A stretch of DNA of 64,000 nt from Coriobacteriaceae bacterium AM48-5 (GTDB taxonomy: Bacteria > Actinomycetota > Coriobacteriia > Coriobacteriales > Coriobacteriaceae). The notes beneath the pieces were generated by a model. It had not been told where the DNA came from. It saw only the letters and a program-made list of their open reading frames with translations, and ran no database searches. Made by a program: the position numbers and the translations under genes. Positions 39,620 to 50,208 of this stretch are shown one piece after another (position 1 is the first letter of the stretch; each line of letters starts with the position of its first letter). The stretch covers positions 1-64,000 of the forward strand of contig JAQEDJ010000006.1 of NCBI GenBank assembly GCA_027669525.1, in the 5' to 3' direction.

Positions 39620-40306
39620 TTACGCCTCAAGCGCAGCCTTGAACCAACTCGTAATACTCGTGGGATGCGTGATGGCAGTGCCGACGACAACGGCCCAAGC
39701 GCCAGCATCGATCGCGGCGCGAGCCTCCTCGGGCGTGTGCACACGGCCCTCGCAGATGATGGGAAGACCGGGGAATTCCTCGGTCGCCTGACGCAGAAGC
39801 GGAAGATCGGGGCCATCGGCCATGGTGCAGTCGATGGCGGCGACACCATGAGAAAGCGTGGTGGATACAAGGTCGAAGCCCATATCAACCGCACGGCGAA
39901 TGTCCTCGATGGTGGCACAATCCGCCATCAGGAGCACACCCTCCTCGTGCAGCGGACGGAAGGTGTCCTCGACGGTCTTGCCATCGGGACGCGGACGATC
40001 GGTGGCATCGATCGCCACGATATCGGCACCCGCGGCAACGCAGGCGCGAGCGTGACGCAGCGTCGGCGTGATGTAAACGCCCTCGTGCCCATCCTTCCAC
40101 AGGCCGATAACAGGAACCTCACAGCGACCCTTAATGGCGGCAATGTCGGCAAGGCCCTGACAGCGAATGGCGGCGGCGCCGCCAAGCTCGCAAGCGCGAG
40201 ACATTTGAGCCATGGTCTCGGGCGTACGAAGCGGCTCGCCCATATACGCCTGAACGCTCACGACGAGCTTGCCCTTCAGGGATTGAATCAAAGGATCGAC
40301 GGTCAT
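39620..40306 (-). CDS. nanE: N-acetylmannosamine-6-phosphate 2-epimerase
   Basis: A 228-residue TIM-barrel enzyme giving GlcNAc-6-phosphate. Substrate and catalytic residues are in KGKLVVSVQAYMGEPL, IGLWKDGHEGVYITPT, and the phosphate-binding WAVVVGTAIT at the end. Last gene of the sialic-acid operon. The gene is intact. Confidence 0.93.
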   Translation of the reverse strand: MTVDPLIQSLKGKLVVSVQAYMGEPLRTPETMAQMSRACELGGAAAIRCQGLADIAAIKGRCEVPVIGLWKDGHEGVYITPTLRHARACVAAGADIVAIDATDRPRPDGKTVEDTFRPLHEEGVLLMADCATIEDIRRAVDMGFDLVSTTLSHGVAAIDCTMADGPDLPLLRQATEEFPGLPIICEGRVHTPEEARAAIDAGAWAVVVGTAITHPTSITSWFKAALEA

Positions 40307-40329
40307 AAGGCTGCAACCTTTCTCAGAAC

Positions 40330-40360
40330 AGCCTCCCGAGGCGTGTTGTCTCGGGAGGCT
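40330..40360 (-). terminator. Hairpin between nanK and nanE
   Basis: A perfect 11-base stem AGCCTCCCGAG with CTCGGGAGGCT; the following T-run is weak on the minus strand, so it may be a processing or attenuating site. Confidence 0.65.
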
Positions 40361-40376
40361 CCTACAGCAGATACGT

Positions 40377-41342
40377 TTACTTCAACGAGGCAAGAAGATG
40401 CTCAGCGGCACCGATGAGCGGAGCATCGCCCTCCAGAGAACCGATGAGGATCGGCGTGTCCTGGAGCGGATCGAGCGCCTGGCTGGCATAGCCCTCGTGC
40501 ACCGAATCCTTCCACGTCTGCGAACGCCAATCGGGACCTTGGTGAATCACGCCGCCCGAAAGCACGATGACCTCAGGGTCCAGGATGTTAGCGAGCGAGC
40601 CCAAGCTGGCACCCAACGCAAAGCCGGCATCATGGATGACCTCGGTCGCCTTTGCGTCGCCTACACGGCACAGGTCGTTCACATCGCGACCGACCGAAGG
40701 ACGGCTGGGGTCGACACGGCCAAAGCGCTCATCGTACATACGACCAATGGAAGTGCCCGAAGCAACCGACTCCAGATGGCCGGAACGCCCGCAGGCGCAG
40801 GGAATGCCGGCGGCAGCCGAGCACTCGATGTGGCCCATATGGCCAGCAGCACCATGGAAGCCCTGCATCACGCGGCCGTTCTCGACATATGCGCCGCCGA
40901 TGCCCGTACCGATGCCAAGACACAAGACGGAGAACTTGCCCTTGCCGACGCCCCAGTGGGCCTCGCCCAGAGCATGAGCTTGCACGTCGCCTACAACGGC
41001 AACGGGAAGACCGAGATCCTCGCGCAGACGCGGCCCCAACTGAACGCCGGACCAGCCGGGCATGATCTCATTGGCATACGCGATGGCGCCCGTCTTGGGA
41101 TCGACGACGCCGGCGGCACCGATACCGACGCCAAGGACCTCGACATCGGGATTCGCCTCGAGAGCAGCCTTGATGGACGCCTCGATACGCTGGAAGACGG
41201 CCTCGCCGCCCTCTTGGGCCTCGGTGGGAACCTCGGCCTCAAAAACGGGATGGGGCACACTACCGTCAGCCGGGTACTCCATGATGGCAGTCGCGATCTT
41301 AGTTCCGCCGATATCGACAGAACAGACGTACTTGTTCTCCAT
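40377..41342 (-). CDS. nanK: ROK-family sugar kinase (N-acetylmannosamine kinase-like)
   Basis: A 321-residue ROK kinase. The ATP-binding DIGGTKIATA, IGTGIGGAYV and the zinc-binding CACGRSGHLE are present (the last usually CxCGxxGCxE). Gene order nanA-ROK-nanE points to ManNAc phosphorylation; the sugar is inferred from context. The gene is intact. Confidence 0.88.
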   Translation of the reverse strand: MENKYVCSVDIGGTKIATAIMEYPADGSVPHPVFEAEVPTEAQEGGEAVFQRIEASIKAALEANPDVEVLGVGIGAAGVVDPKTGAIAYANEIMPGWSGVQLGPRLREDLGLPVAVVGDVQAHALGEAHWGVGKGKFSVLCLGIGTGIGGAYVENGRVMQGFHGAAGHMGHIECSAAAGIPCACGRSGHLESVASGTSIGRMYDERFGRVDPSRPSVGRDVNDLCRVGDAKATEVIHDAGFALGASLGSLANILDPEVIVLSGGVIHQGPDWRSQTWKDSVHEGYASQALDPLQDTPILIGSLEGDAPLIGAAEHLLASLK

Positions 41343-41409
41343 GTCGCTCTCCTTCGGAGATAAAAAACAACTATAGGAAATGCGCCGTCAGGCTAGCCGT
41401 CACAGCGCA

Positions 41410-41518
41410 GTAAAGGTTTTCCTGGTGCCCAAGATCGCCGAGAAACCGTGTGGCCATTGACCTAATAGTCATGGCCACACGGTTGAACGGCGAGGTCGGG
41501 TGCCTGGGAAAGCTTTAC
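41410..41518. repeat. Nested inverted repeat overlapping nanA stop
   Basis: An inner perfect 12-base stem ACCGTGTGGCCA with TGGCCACACGGT (41445-41456 and 41472-41483) lies within an imperfect 31-base outer stem with several G-U pairs. Confidence 0.8.
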
Positions 41519-42434
41519 AGGAGGCCGTTGTCCTGGAGGACCTTCCTAATAGCCTCGACGTTCTCGCCGGTCATGGCCTTCACCGGGCGCGGCATGGTCG
41601 GGCTGTCGAAGATACCCATGAGGTTCATAGCGGTCTTGAAGGCGCCGACGCCACCGGCATAGCCCTGGACGCCCGAGGTGACATCCCAGATGTGCGAAAT
41701 CTCATTGAGGCGATCCTGCTCGGCCTTGACGGTAGCCCAGTCACCAGCCTGAGCGGCCTTCCACTGACGAACGTAGCCCTCGGGCTCAACGTTGGCGAGA
41801 CCCGGGACAGAGCCGTCGGCGCCACCGAGGTAAGCGCCGTCGACAACAACCTCGTGGCCGGTGAGGATGCTCATCGGATGGCCGTTCTTCTCGTTCTCCT
41901 GAACGAGGTAGCGGAACGAGATGTCATCACCCGAGGAATCCTTGACGCCAGCAAGGACGCCCTCGGCGCCGAGCTTGGCAAGGAGCTTCCAGGGGAGCTT
42001 GGTGTGAACGCACACGGGAATGTCATAGGCAAAGATGGGCAGGTCGAGCTCCTCGTGCAGAATGCGGAAGTGCTCCTCGACCTCGGTCATGCCTGCAGGG
42101 CATAGAACGGGCAGGTGGCGACGAGGGCATCGGCACCCAGCTCCTGAGCGACCTTACCGTGCTCAATCATGCGCTCGGTCTCGGTATCGATGATGCCGAC
42201 CAGGACGGGCACGCGGTGGTCGACGATACGAACGGCCTCGGCGATGATCTGGCGACGACGCTCATCGGTGGAGAAGACGACCTCGCCCGAGGATCCCAGG
42301 AAGAACAGGCCATCGACGCCGGCATCGATCATGCGGTTGATGCTGCGCTCAAAGGAGACAACATCGAGCTGGTGATCTTCGGTATCGGGAACAACGACGG
42401 GAGGGATAACGCCGGTGAATTTCTGAGTTGCCAC
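41515..42434 (-). CDS. nanA: N-acetylneuraminate lyase (one frameshift)
   Basis: A Schiff-base aldolase of about 306 residues that splits sialic acid into ManNAc and pyruvate. The pyruvate-binding GSSGEVVFST is near the N-terminus; the catalytic Tyr is in IFAYDIP and Lys in LAGVKDSSGDD. A frameshift near 42090 separates FYALQA from TEVEEHF. GTG 42434 follows AAGGAGATT and gives the right length. Confidence 0.92.
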
Positions 42435-42502
42435 AAGAATCTCCTTAGTTGTCTGGCGGGCGGCCCTATGCCACCCACTCTTGTTGGCAGTGTCCAGGCC
42501 GT

Positions 42503-43354
42503 CTAGGCCAAAGAACACGGGTAGAACGTTTGGTTAAAAAAGTCGATGACTTCGTTTTCGAACGCATTGATGCGCTCATGAGCGTATTTGGCATAGATGA
42601 TATGCCTCCGGTCACACTCAAGACCGTTGAATACGGCAAACTGGCCCTTGGGATCGCTCACGGTATCCATAAGCGATGTGCCCATGAGCACCGATCCACG
42701 CACCCGAGACGACAACGCCTCGAGGCCGCCAGGAAGCGGATTGGCAACCGCCGTGCAGGCGAGGCCCCGCTCGTCCAGAGCGGAAACCGCCAGCGCGACT
42801 CCGCCGCCAAGGCCCTCGCCCCATGCAAAGATGCGGTCGGGGTCCACGCCATCAAGATTGCGCGCCACCTTCGCCATCGCGCAACCCCAACGGACGCGCT
42901 TGACAAAAGCAGGAGAGGCAATCCCCTGCTGCAGCTCGCTGGATCCAATCGCCTCATCGTCCAGCGCAAGCACGGCATATCCCATGGCCGCAAACCTCGT
43001 CATGTGATGCCATCCCCGCACGGGTCGGTCGATGTCGTGAAACATCAGACATAGCGGCACAAGCTCGGATGCCCGGGCGTGACCTAAGGGCTCAATCAAA
43101 CGGCCGTGTACGACATACCCGCCGAGTTCAAAGGAAACCTCGGAGTAGCGCGCGCACGGATTGACGAAATCAATCGCCGTAACAGTCAGGCCGCAAACCT
43201 CAAAGTCCGAGGCGGCTGTCTCTAATTTGGAAACATCCGCAGAAGCATCGCCGCGCCAACCCCGGAAATCAGAGAGCCTTGACGAAACCGTTCCAGGCAT
43301 CCCCGCGAGCCCGGGGACGATCAGCTCGTCGACATTGCTCTCGCACTTAGACAT
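42503..43354 (-). CDS. Esterase-fold protein lacking the nucleophile serine
   Basis: A 283-residue alpha/beta-hydrolase of the acetyl-xylan esterase (AXE1) family. The nucleophile elbow reads IFAWGEGLGGGVAL where the paralog next door has VFVNGASQGGGLGI, so the Ser is Gly. The Asp (LMDTVSDPKGQFAVF) and His (YAHERINAF) positions appear kept. It starts inside the last codons of its paralog (ATGTCTAA), so the two are coupled. It is unlikely to hydrolyse esters in the usual way; it may bind substrate or modulate the paralog. Confidence 0.85.
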   Translation of the reverse strand: MSKCESNVDELIVPGLAGMPGTVSSRLSDFRGWRGDASADVSKLETAASDFEVCGLTVTAIDFVNPCARYSEVSFELGGYVVHGRLIEPLGHARASELVPLCLMFHDIDRPVRGWHHMTRFAAMGYAVLALDDEAIGSSELQQGIASPAFVKRVRWGCAMAKVARNLDGVDPDRIFAWGEGLGGGVALAVSALDERGLACTAVANPLPGGLEALSSRVRGSVLMGTSLMDTVSDPKGQFAVFNGLECDRRHIIYAKYAHERINAFENEVIDFFNQTFYPCSLA

Positions 43355-44322
43355 GAGCCTCCCCTCCCTCGCAGAAAAACGGAATGATCATGTCGTCAAA
43401 GTCCTGAATCTCCTCGTGGCCGAAGCCTCAAAGAACTCGTGTCGTTTCTCACAGGCCAGGTTGTTGTAGACCGCAAACTGCGTCGCCGGCGGACAGACGG
43501 TATCGGCTGTGCCGGTGCCAAACAGCACGGGGCATTTGACCATAGGGCAAAGTTCTTGGAATCGAAGGACGCCAGCTTGGCATAGGCTTCGTCGATACGA
43601 GTCGAGTCCTCGTCAAACCAGCGAGACCAATAGCGCAGGCCCTCGTAGGCAATGTCGTCGGCATCCAAATCCCAGACTAGGCGGAAATCCGACAGGAAGG
43701 GATAGAGGATGGCGGCGCGATTGATAAGCTCGCTGTTAAGTGCACAGGTCGCAATGCCCAAACCGCCGCCCTGCGACGCGCCGTTCACAAACACACGGGC
43801 AAGATCGATGCCCTCGAGCTCGCGAACGATGCGGCACAGGATGCGAATATCTTGGTGCAAGCGGACATAGTAGAGGTTGGCCGGATCGCCGTCGATACCG
43901 GCGACGATATGGCCCGCGACCGTTGTGCCCTCAAATCCACCAATGTCCTCGGAGGGACCTCCTTGGCCGGGGCAGTCGAGGGCGATGAGTGCCATGCCCA
44001 TGCCCGCAAACGACGCCTGCTCAAACCAGCTGCGGCTTGCACCCGGATACCCATGGAACTGAAGTACCAATGGCACGGGCTCATCCGAGACGGGTTTAAG
44101 GTACTTGGCATGCAGGCGAGCGCCACACATGCCGGTATACCAGAGGTCGAAAAGCTGGCAGGTCACGGCATCGGTGACCGATGCCGTCTCGATCGCATAG
44201 TCAAGCCCGACGGCGTCGGCCTCGGCCATGCGGTCCTTCCAAAAGAGATCGAAATCTGATGGACGGGGCATGGCGCCCCGATACCCACCAAATTGCTGTT
44301 GTAGCTCCTGAGCACTTGGCAT
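43347..44322 (-). CDS. Acetyl-xylan-esterase-family esterase (two frameshifts)
   Basis: An AXE1-type alpha/beta-hydrolase of about 325 residues. FHGYPGASRSW, VNGASQGGGL with the nucleophile Ser, ADTVCPPATQF with Asp and FGHEEIQDF-like with His form the active site. Indels near 43560 and 43420 break the frame. In this operon the likely substrate is O-acetylated sialic acid or a related host glycan, inferred from context. No signal peptide, so cytoplasmic. Confidence 0.87.
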
Positions 44323-44402
44323 GGCTCGTGAACCCAACCTTTCGAAATCGCAACGGAGGTGCGCCCGGCAAGGGAACCGGGCGCACGGGAGGGAAAGCGA
44401 GG

Positions 44403-45229
44403 CTACTCGCCGAGCTTGGGATGCAGCAGCGACGGCGCAGCACCGAGCAGCATCTTGGTGTAGGGGTCCTGAGGGTGCTGGAAGACCTGCTTGGCCTCGC
44501 CCTGCTCGACGATCTTGCCGCCATTCATAACGATGATGTCGTCAGAGATATAGCGGACCGTCTGGATGTCATGGCTGATGAACACCATGGCCAGGCCGAG
44601 CTCCTTCTTAAGGTCGGTCAGCAGGTTCAGAATTTGCGCGCGGACCGAAACGTCCAGAGCCGAGGTGGGCTCGTCGGCGATGATGGCATCGGGGTTCAGC
44701 GACAGGGCACGGGCAATTGCGACGCGCTGGCGCTGGCCGCCCGAAAGCTGGCCGGGAAGAACCTCGGCGGCGGAGCTGGGCAGACCGGTGAGCTCCAAGA
44801 GCTCCTTGACGCGCTTCTCCTGCTCGGCCTCGGTACCCAGGTTGTGGACGCGCATGGGGTCGAGCAGTTGCTCGCGAACGACCATGCGGGGGTTGAGTGC
44901 CGTGGCCGGGTTCTGGAACACGACCGAGATGACGCGACCCATGTGGCGACGGTCCTCGGCGGTACGTTTGGTAACGTCCTTGCCCTTAAAGTAGACCTTG
45001 CCGCTCGTGGGGGCTGCAGGCCGCACATGACGTTGGCGGTGGTGGACTTACCGCAACCGGACTCGCCGACGATGCCGATCGTCTGACCGGGCATGAGCCT
45101 AATCGTTACACCCTGGACGGCGTGAACCAGGTTAGGGTGCAGAATCGAGCCGGTACGGGTCCTAAAGGTGACGTGGACGTCATCAAGGAAGATGATCGGC
45201 TCGACGCCGTTGACTGCGGTCTCGCTCAT
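44403..45229 (-). CDS. ABC transporter ATP-binding protein, peptide/sialic-acid type (one frameshift)
   Basis: About 275 residues with Walker A GESGCGKST, signature LSGGQRQRV and Walker B IIADEPTSALD. A missing base near 45020 splits CGLQPP from TSGKVYF. It starts one base from the stop of the fused permease-ATPase. The second ATPase of the transporter. Confidence 0.9.
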
Positions 45230-47244
45230 CTACATCACCTCCGCGTGAGGGGTCAAACCATTTGCCTTGAGCACCTCGTCGGGGAGCTCGGAATAGAAGT
45301 GCTCGGTGCCGGGCACGCGCTTGAAGACCGGACGGGTGTCCAGGCCAATACGCGGATGGCTCGAGCGGGGCGCGAAGCGATCGCCCTTGGGGAAATCGCG
45401 CGGGCTCGGAACGGCGCCGGGTACCTGGTGAAGGCGGCCCGAACCGCTCTCGATGGACAGAACGGAACCCAGAAGACCGCGGGTGTACTCGTGAATCGGG
45501 TTGGTGAGCAGCTCCTTGGTGGGTGCCTGCTCGATAACCTGACCGGCATACATAACCGTGATGTTATGGGCGACCTCGGCGACCAGCGCCAGGTCATGCG
45601 AGACGAAGATCATGGCAAAGCCGAGCTTGGCCTGAAGGTCGTTGAGCAGCTTGATGACCTGCTTCTGGACGGTAACGTCCAGAGCGGTCGTGGGCTCGTC
45701 GCAGATGACCAGCTTGGGGTCGCGGGTAAGGGCCATAGCGATCAGAACACGCTGACGCTGGCCACCGGAAAGCTCATGCGGGTAGCTCTCGAGCGTACGC
45801 TTGGGGTCGAGGCCCACGAGCTCCAGGAGTTCCTCGGCGCTGCGGGTGCCGCCGCGCTTGGTGAGCTGCTTCATCTGGGCAGAGATGAGCATGGAGGGGT
45901 TGAGCGAGGACAGGGCGTCCTGATAGACCATAGCGATATCGGTACCGCGCAGGCCGAACCACTCCTTCTTGCTCATCTTGAGCAGGTCGCGGCCCTCCCA
46001 GAGGACCTCGCCGGAAAGGTGCTCGTCATCGTCGGTCAGGCCCATGATGGCCAGCGTGGTGATGGACTTGCCGCAACCGGACTCGCCCACCAGGCCCATG
46101 GTCTGACCAGGACGGACGTCAAAGTTGACATGGTCGACGACGTTGATATCGCCGTGGTGCTCAAACTGAATGCAGAAGTCACGGACCGAGAGAATCGGTT
46201 CGACAGACTCGTCAGGCACATGGCGATCGTCACGCTTGAGCTCGACATCGCGCAGGGCGCCAAGGCGAGCGGAGAGGGACTGGGCCTGCTCCTTGTAGGC
46301 GCGAACGGGGTCGGAGACCAGCAGGTCGGCCTCGCGACGCTTGGAGGAATCGGTCGGATCCAGGGCGGCGGAGGGAGCAGCGGCCATGGCGTCGGTAATG
46401 CCCTCGGAGAGGATGTTGAGCGCCAGGCAGGTGATCATGATGGCCAGGCCCGGGAACAGCGCCTGCCACCAACGGCCGGCGAGCACGCCGCCGCGGGCGT
46501 CGCTAGGATGTTGCCCCAGGTAGCGGTGGGCTCCTGGATACCAGCGCCGATGAAGGTCAGCGAAGCCTCGAAGATGATGGCGTCGGCGACCAGGGTAACG
46601 GTGAAGACCATGATCGGGGCGATGCAGTTACGCAGAACATGCTTGATTAAAATCCACGGAGCCTTGGCGCCGGAAACGATGACCGCGCGGACATAGTCCT
46701 CGCCGTACTCGGACACGATATTGGCGCGCACGATACGGGCAATCTGCGGAGTGTACATAAAGCCGATGGCGAAGATGATCGACGGCACGGAGTTGCCCAG
46801 GATGGAGACGAAGACGGCCGCGAGGGCGATGCCCGGGATGGACATGATGATGTCCAAGATACGCATGATCGTCTCGGAGACGGCCTTGCGCGAAACCGCT
46901 GCAAGGGCGCCCACGACCGAGCCGCAGACCAGAGCCATGGCAGTAGCGCCAAAGCCGATAATCAGCGAGTAACGACCACCGTAGAGCATACGCGACAGAA
47001 TATCGCGACCCTTATCGTCGGTACCGAAGATAAATCCGTTGCCGGGAGCCTGGCGAGCCGTAAAGATCTCGACCGGGCTATAGGGGGCAAGAAGGGGCGC
47101 CAGAATCGCAGTCAGGGCGACCAGCACCAGCACGACGGCGGCAATCTTAGAAGACAGCGTCATCTTCTTCCAGCCACCGAGCTTGAGCCCCTTGGAGGCA
47201 GCCTTCTCGAGCTGCTCGGTTTGCTTCTCTCGAATCTTTACCAT
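45230..47244 (-). CDS. Fused ABC permease and ATP-binding protein (one frameshift)
   Basis: About 671 residues. The N-terminal 300 residues are a DppC-type permease (TM segments from IAAVVLVLVALTAILAPLL to FPGLAIMITCLALNIL; EAA loop VRAVIVSGAKAPWILIKHVLRN). A charged linker leads to an ATPase with GESGCGKS, ELSGGQRQRV and LVICDEPTTALD. A missing base near 46495 breaks the permease. Such permease-ATPase fusions are known in this transporter family, so the fusion is real. It serves the sialic-acid operon. Confidence 0.9.
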
Positions 47245-47247
47245 AAT

Positions 47248-48202
47248 CTACACCGTCCTGATGCGCGGGTTGATGAGCAGGTAGAGCATGTCAACCACGA
47301 TGTTGATGATGATGAAGGCAAGAGCAACGACGATAACGACGCCTGAACCAGGTTCGCCTCGTTGCCTGAACGCCCTGCAGAATCGCGGTGCCCATGCCGG
47401 GGAGGTTGAAGATAACCTCGATGACGACGGCGCCGCCCATGAGGTAACCGATCTTAAGACCGAGGGTGGTGACCGGGGTGATCAGCGCATTGCGAAGAAC
47501 GTTGATACCGACGACGACCTTCTCGGGAACGCCGGCACCGCGAGCCATACGGACATAGTCCTTGTCGAGCTCCTCGACCATGGCGGTACGCACGATACGA
47601 GTCATCTGGCCCGTCAGCGGAAATGCCAAGGCGATGGCGGGCATAATCATGCGGCCCAGATAACCAGCCGGATTCGTGGTGAAGTGAGGCAGAGCACCCG
47701 ATGCCGGGAGCACCTTAAGGTAGGAAGAGAACAGCAGGATCAACAGAACGGCAAGCCAGAACGACGGGGTTGCCAAGCCGGCGATGGAAAAGACGCGGAT
47801 CACTTGGTCCGGCCATTTGTCGCGATACAGTGCCGCGATGACGCCGAGCAAAAACGAAACGACCGCACCGATGGCAAGGCCGATGAAGGTCAGCTGCATC
47901 GTGACGGGCAGGGCCGTGGAGATGCGCTTGGCAACGGAGTTGCGAGCAGCACCATAGGTGCCCATGTCGCCATGGATCAAATCGCCCATATAGCGCACGT
48001 AGCGCACGGGCCAGGGGTCGTCCAGACCATACTTCTCATGGTACTCGGCAACCGCCTCGGGCGAGGCACCGTCACCCAACGCCGTGTAGGCGGGGTCGGT
48101 CTTGGAGAACGACATAAGGAAGAACACCAGGACGGTGACGCCCAATGCCATGATCGGCAGCGCCACAAGACGCCTTCCAATCAAACGTAGCAAGTTGTTC
48201 AC
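47248..48202 (-). CDS. ABC permease, DppB-like (two frameshifts)
   Basis: About 318 residues with six TM segments and the EAA loop YVRMARGAGVPEKVVVGINVLRN. Two missing bases near 47345-47370 shift the C-terminal end (VQGVVIVVALAF to DMLYLLINPRIR). I chose GTG 48202 (VNNLLRL) with GGGGAG just before it; an ATG at 48235 is also possible. Confidence 0.88.
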
Positions 48203-48264
48203 GTTCTCTCCCCTTTCTTTTGTCGGTAGGACCAACTGGTATATGAGTACGGATACTCATTACA

Positions 48265-48296
48265 AGACCCGAGCGACATCGAGGTCGCCCGGGTCT
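48265..48296 (-). terminator. Hairpin after the binding-protein gene
   Basis: AGACCCGAGCGAC with GTCGCCCGGGTCT (one mismatch) and a weak T-run on the minus strand. It may favour the binding protein over downstream genes. Confidence 0.65.
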
Positions 48297-48359
48297 TTGT
48301 TTCAACTATGAGGATACGGTCCCAACGACCGACATCCTGCATACAGACTCAAGCGAGTC

Positions 48360-49973
48360 TTACGCCTTGACGGTCGCAATGCCCCTGAAGGACATGCTCG
48401 TCGTGCCGATGCCCTTGAAGCCATCGAGGGCCTCGCCGTTGGGCGCAGTGGACGGATCGTCCCAGGAAGCGGAGACGGTCTTGACGTGGACAACGGGGTA
48501 CAGAACAGCGTTGTCGGCAATGATGTCGAAGCACTCGTTCCACTTCTTCTGCTGCTCGTCGCCCTCGGCGGCAAGAGCCTCGTCCATGAGACCGTGGAGC
48601 TTCTGCCACTCAGCGGACTCCTTCCACGGGCAACGGGTCTGCATCCAGACGTTGTCGCCGTACCACCAGTTGAGCAGCAGGTCGGGGTCGGCGCCGAAGC
48701 AGGAAGGATCGCCAGGGGCAAGGAGGATATCGTAGGCCTCGCCGCCGTCGATGGCAGCGTAGGTGGCCGGCGAGGTATCGGTCTGGATGGTCACATCGAA
48801 GCCGAGAGCGTCGAGGTCGTTCTTGACCTGGGCGGCCATGCCCTTGATCTGCTCGTTGTCGGTGGTGCGCAGGGTGATGGCACCCGGGGTGATGCCAGAC
48901 TCCTCAATGAGCTTCTTAGCCTTCTTGGCGTCGGTCTTGTACACCGTGGAAGCCTCATGATAGTTGGTGAAGCTCTTGGGCAGGTAGCAGCTGGCAGCGG
49001 TGGCAAGGCCGGCGAAGGTGTTGCTGACCATCTTCTCGGTGTCGAGCGCATACATGACAGCCTGACGGACCTTGACGTTGTTCCAAGGCTCCTTGGCGAC
49101 GTTGAACATGATGAAGCGGGTGCCGAAACCCTGAACGTTATCGATCTTGCAGCCGGCGCTCTCGAGCTGGTCGACGGCGTCAGCGGTAACAAGCTCCATA
49201 ACGAGCGTGGAGCCCTCCTGCTGAGCGGTAACGCGAGCGGTGGGGTCGGTCAGGATGCTGTACTGGATCTTCTTATCCTCGGCAGCATACTCACCGTTGT
49301 ACTCGGGGTTGGGAACCAGGGTGATCTCGGTATCGGAGATAGAGTCGTACATCCAGGGGCCGGATCCGATCGGCTGCTTGGCGCGATCCTCCTCGGTCTG
49401 GGTGGCCGGGGTAACGCGGACGATGGCCAGACGATCCTTGAGCAGGGAGAAGTTGGGGACCTTGGTCTTGACCGTCACGGTGCTGGCGTCCTTGGCCTCG
49501 ATGGACTCGAAGGGCTGGAAGAACGGAGCATAGGTAGCGGAAGCGGCACAAGCGGTGTAGGAGGCAACGACATCGTCAGCGGTGACCTCGGTGCCATCGG
49601 AGAACTTGGCGCCCTTGCGGATGGTGACCTCGAAAGTGGTGTCGTCCACAGACTTGGGATCGTCGGTGGCGAGCTCGTTGAAGGTGCTGTAGTCGTGGTA
49701 ATCGATGCCGTAGAGGCCCTCGACGACGTGCCAGTTAGCACCCAGGCCCACAGCGGAGCCGGTGCTGGCGGGGTCGAAGCTGGACGGAGCGTAAGCGGAA
49801 CCAGCGGTGATCACGCCGCCGCCACGGTTGGCGGAATCGGCGGAACCAGAAGCGGAACCCTCGTCGCTAGAGCTGCCACCGCAGCCGGTGAGACCAAGCC
49901 CTGCGACAGCAGCGACGCTGCCGGTGAGGCCGAGGAACGAACGCCTGGACATACCCTTGTTGATGATGGCCAT
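48360..49973 (-). CDS. Substrate-binding lipoprotein of the sialic-acid cluster, SBP family 5
   Basis: A 537-residue SBP_bac_5 protein. The signal has twin Arg in MSRRSFLGLTGS and a lipobox LTGC near residue 31, suggesting Tat export and membrane anchoring. It is the first gene of the operon that ends with nanE. By analogy with SatABCD-type transporters (peptide-family ABC systems for sialic acid), it likely binds N-acetylneuraminate; the ligand is inferred. ATG 49973 follows AGGAGAAG. The gene is intact. Confidence 0.88.
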   Translation of the reverse strand: MAIINKGMSRRSFLGLTGSVAAVAGLGLTGCGGSSSDEGSASGSADSANRGGGVITAGSAYAPSSFDPASTGSAVGLGANWHVVEGLYGIDYHDYSTFNELATDDPKSVDDTTFEVTIRKGAKFSDGTEVTADDVVASYTACAASATYAPFFQPFESIEAKDASTVTVKTKVPNFSLLKDRLAIVRVTPATQTEEDRAKQPIGSGPWMYDSISDTEITLVPNPEYNGEYAAEDKKIQYSILTDPTARVTAQQEGSTLVMELVTADAVDQLESAGCKIDNVQGFGTRFIMFNVAKEPWNNVKVRQAVMYALDTEKMVSNTFAGLATAASCYLPKSFTNYHEASTVYKTDAKKAKKLIEESGITPGAITLRTTDNEQIKGMAAQVKNDLDALGFDVTIQTDTSPATYAAIDGGEAYDILLAPGDPSCFGADPDLLLNWWYGDNVWMQTRCPWKESAEWQKLHGLMDEALAAEGDEQQKKWNECFDIIADNAVLYPVVHVKTVSASWDDPSTAPNGEALDGFKGIGTTSMSFRGIATVKA

Positions 49974-50092
49974 GTCTTCTCCTATCAATAGAGAATCTTA
50001 CCCGGGAGCACCTAGACTTGCCCCCGCGCAACTTGCGGACGATATATACCTTACCTACCGACAAACCCAACTGAGGTGCCGCACTCGGCGAC

Positions 50093-50173
50093 CGATACAT
50101 ACATACGCTTGAACGGTATTTACTGCCGTTCACCGAATTCATTGACAAATGATTCGACAGACAGTATGTATCG
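50093..50173. repeat. Nested inverted repeat in the leader of the binding-protein gene
   Basis: Outer 10-base stem CGATACATAC with GTATGTATCG encloses two side-by-side stems: GAACGG with CCGTTC, and GAAT-TCATT with AATGATTC. Confidence 0.75.
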
Positions 50174-50208
50174 ACGATGTGAGATATCAGTCTTCGTCAA
50201 CCCGCAGG

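Noticed and set aside
48486..49991. 501-codon plus-strand ORF opposite the sialic-acid binding protein
   Set aside because: Antisense shadow of a well conserved gene with no start signal; same explanation.
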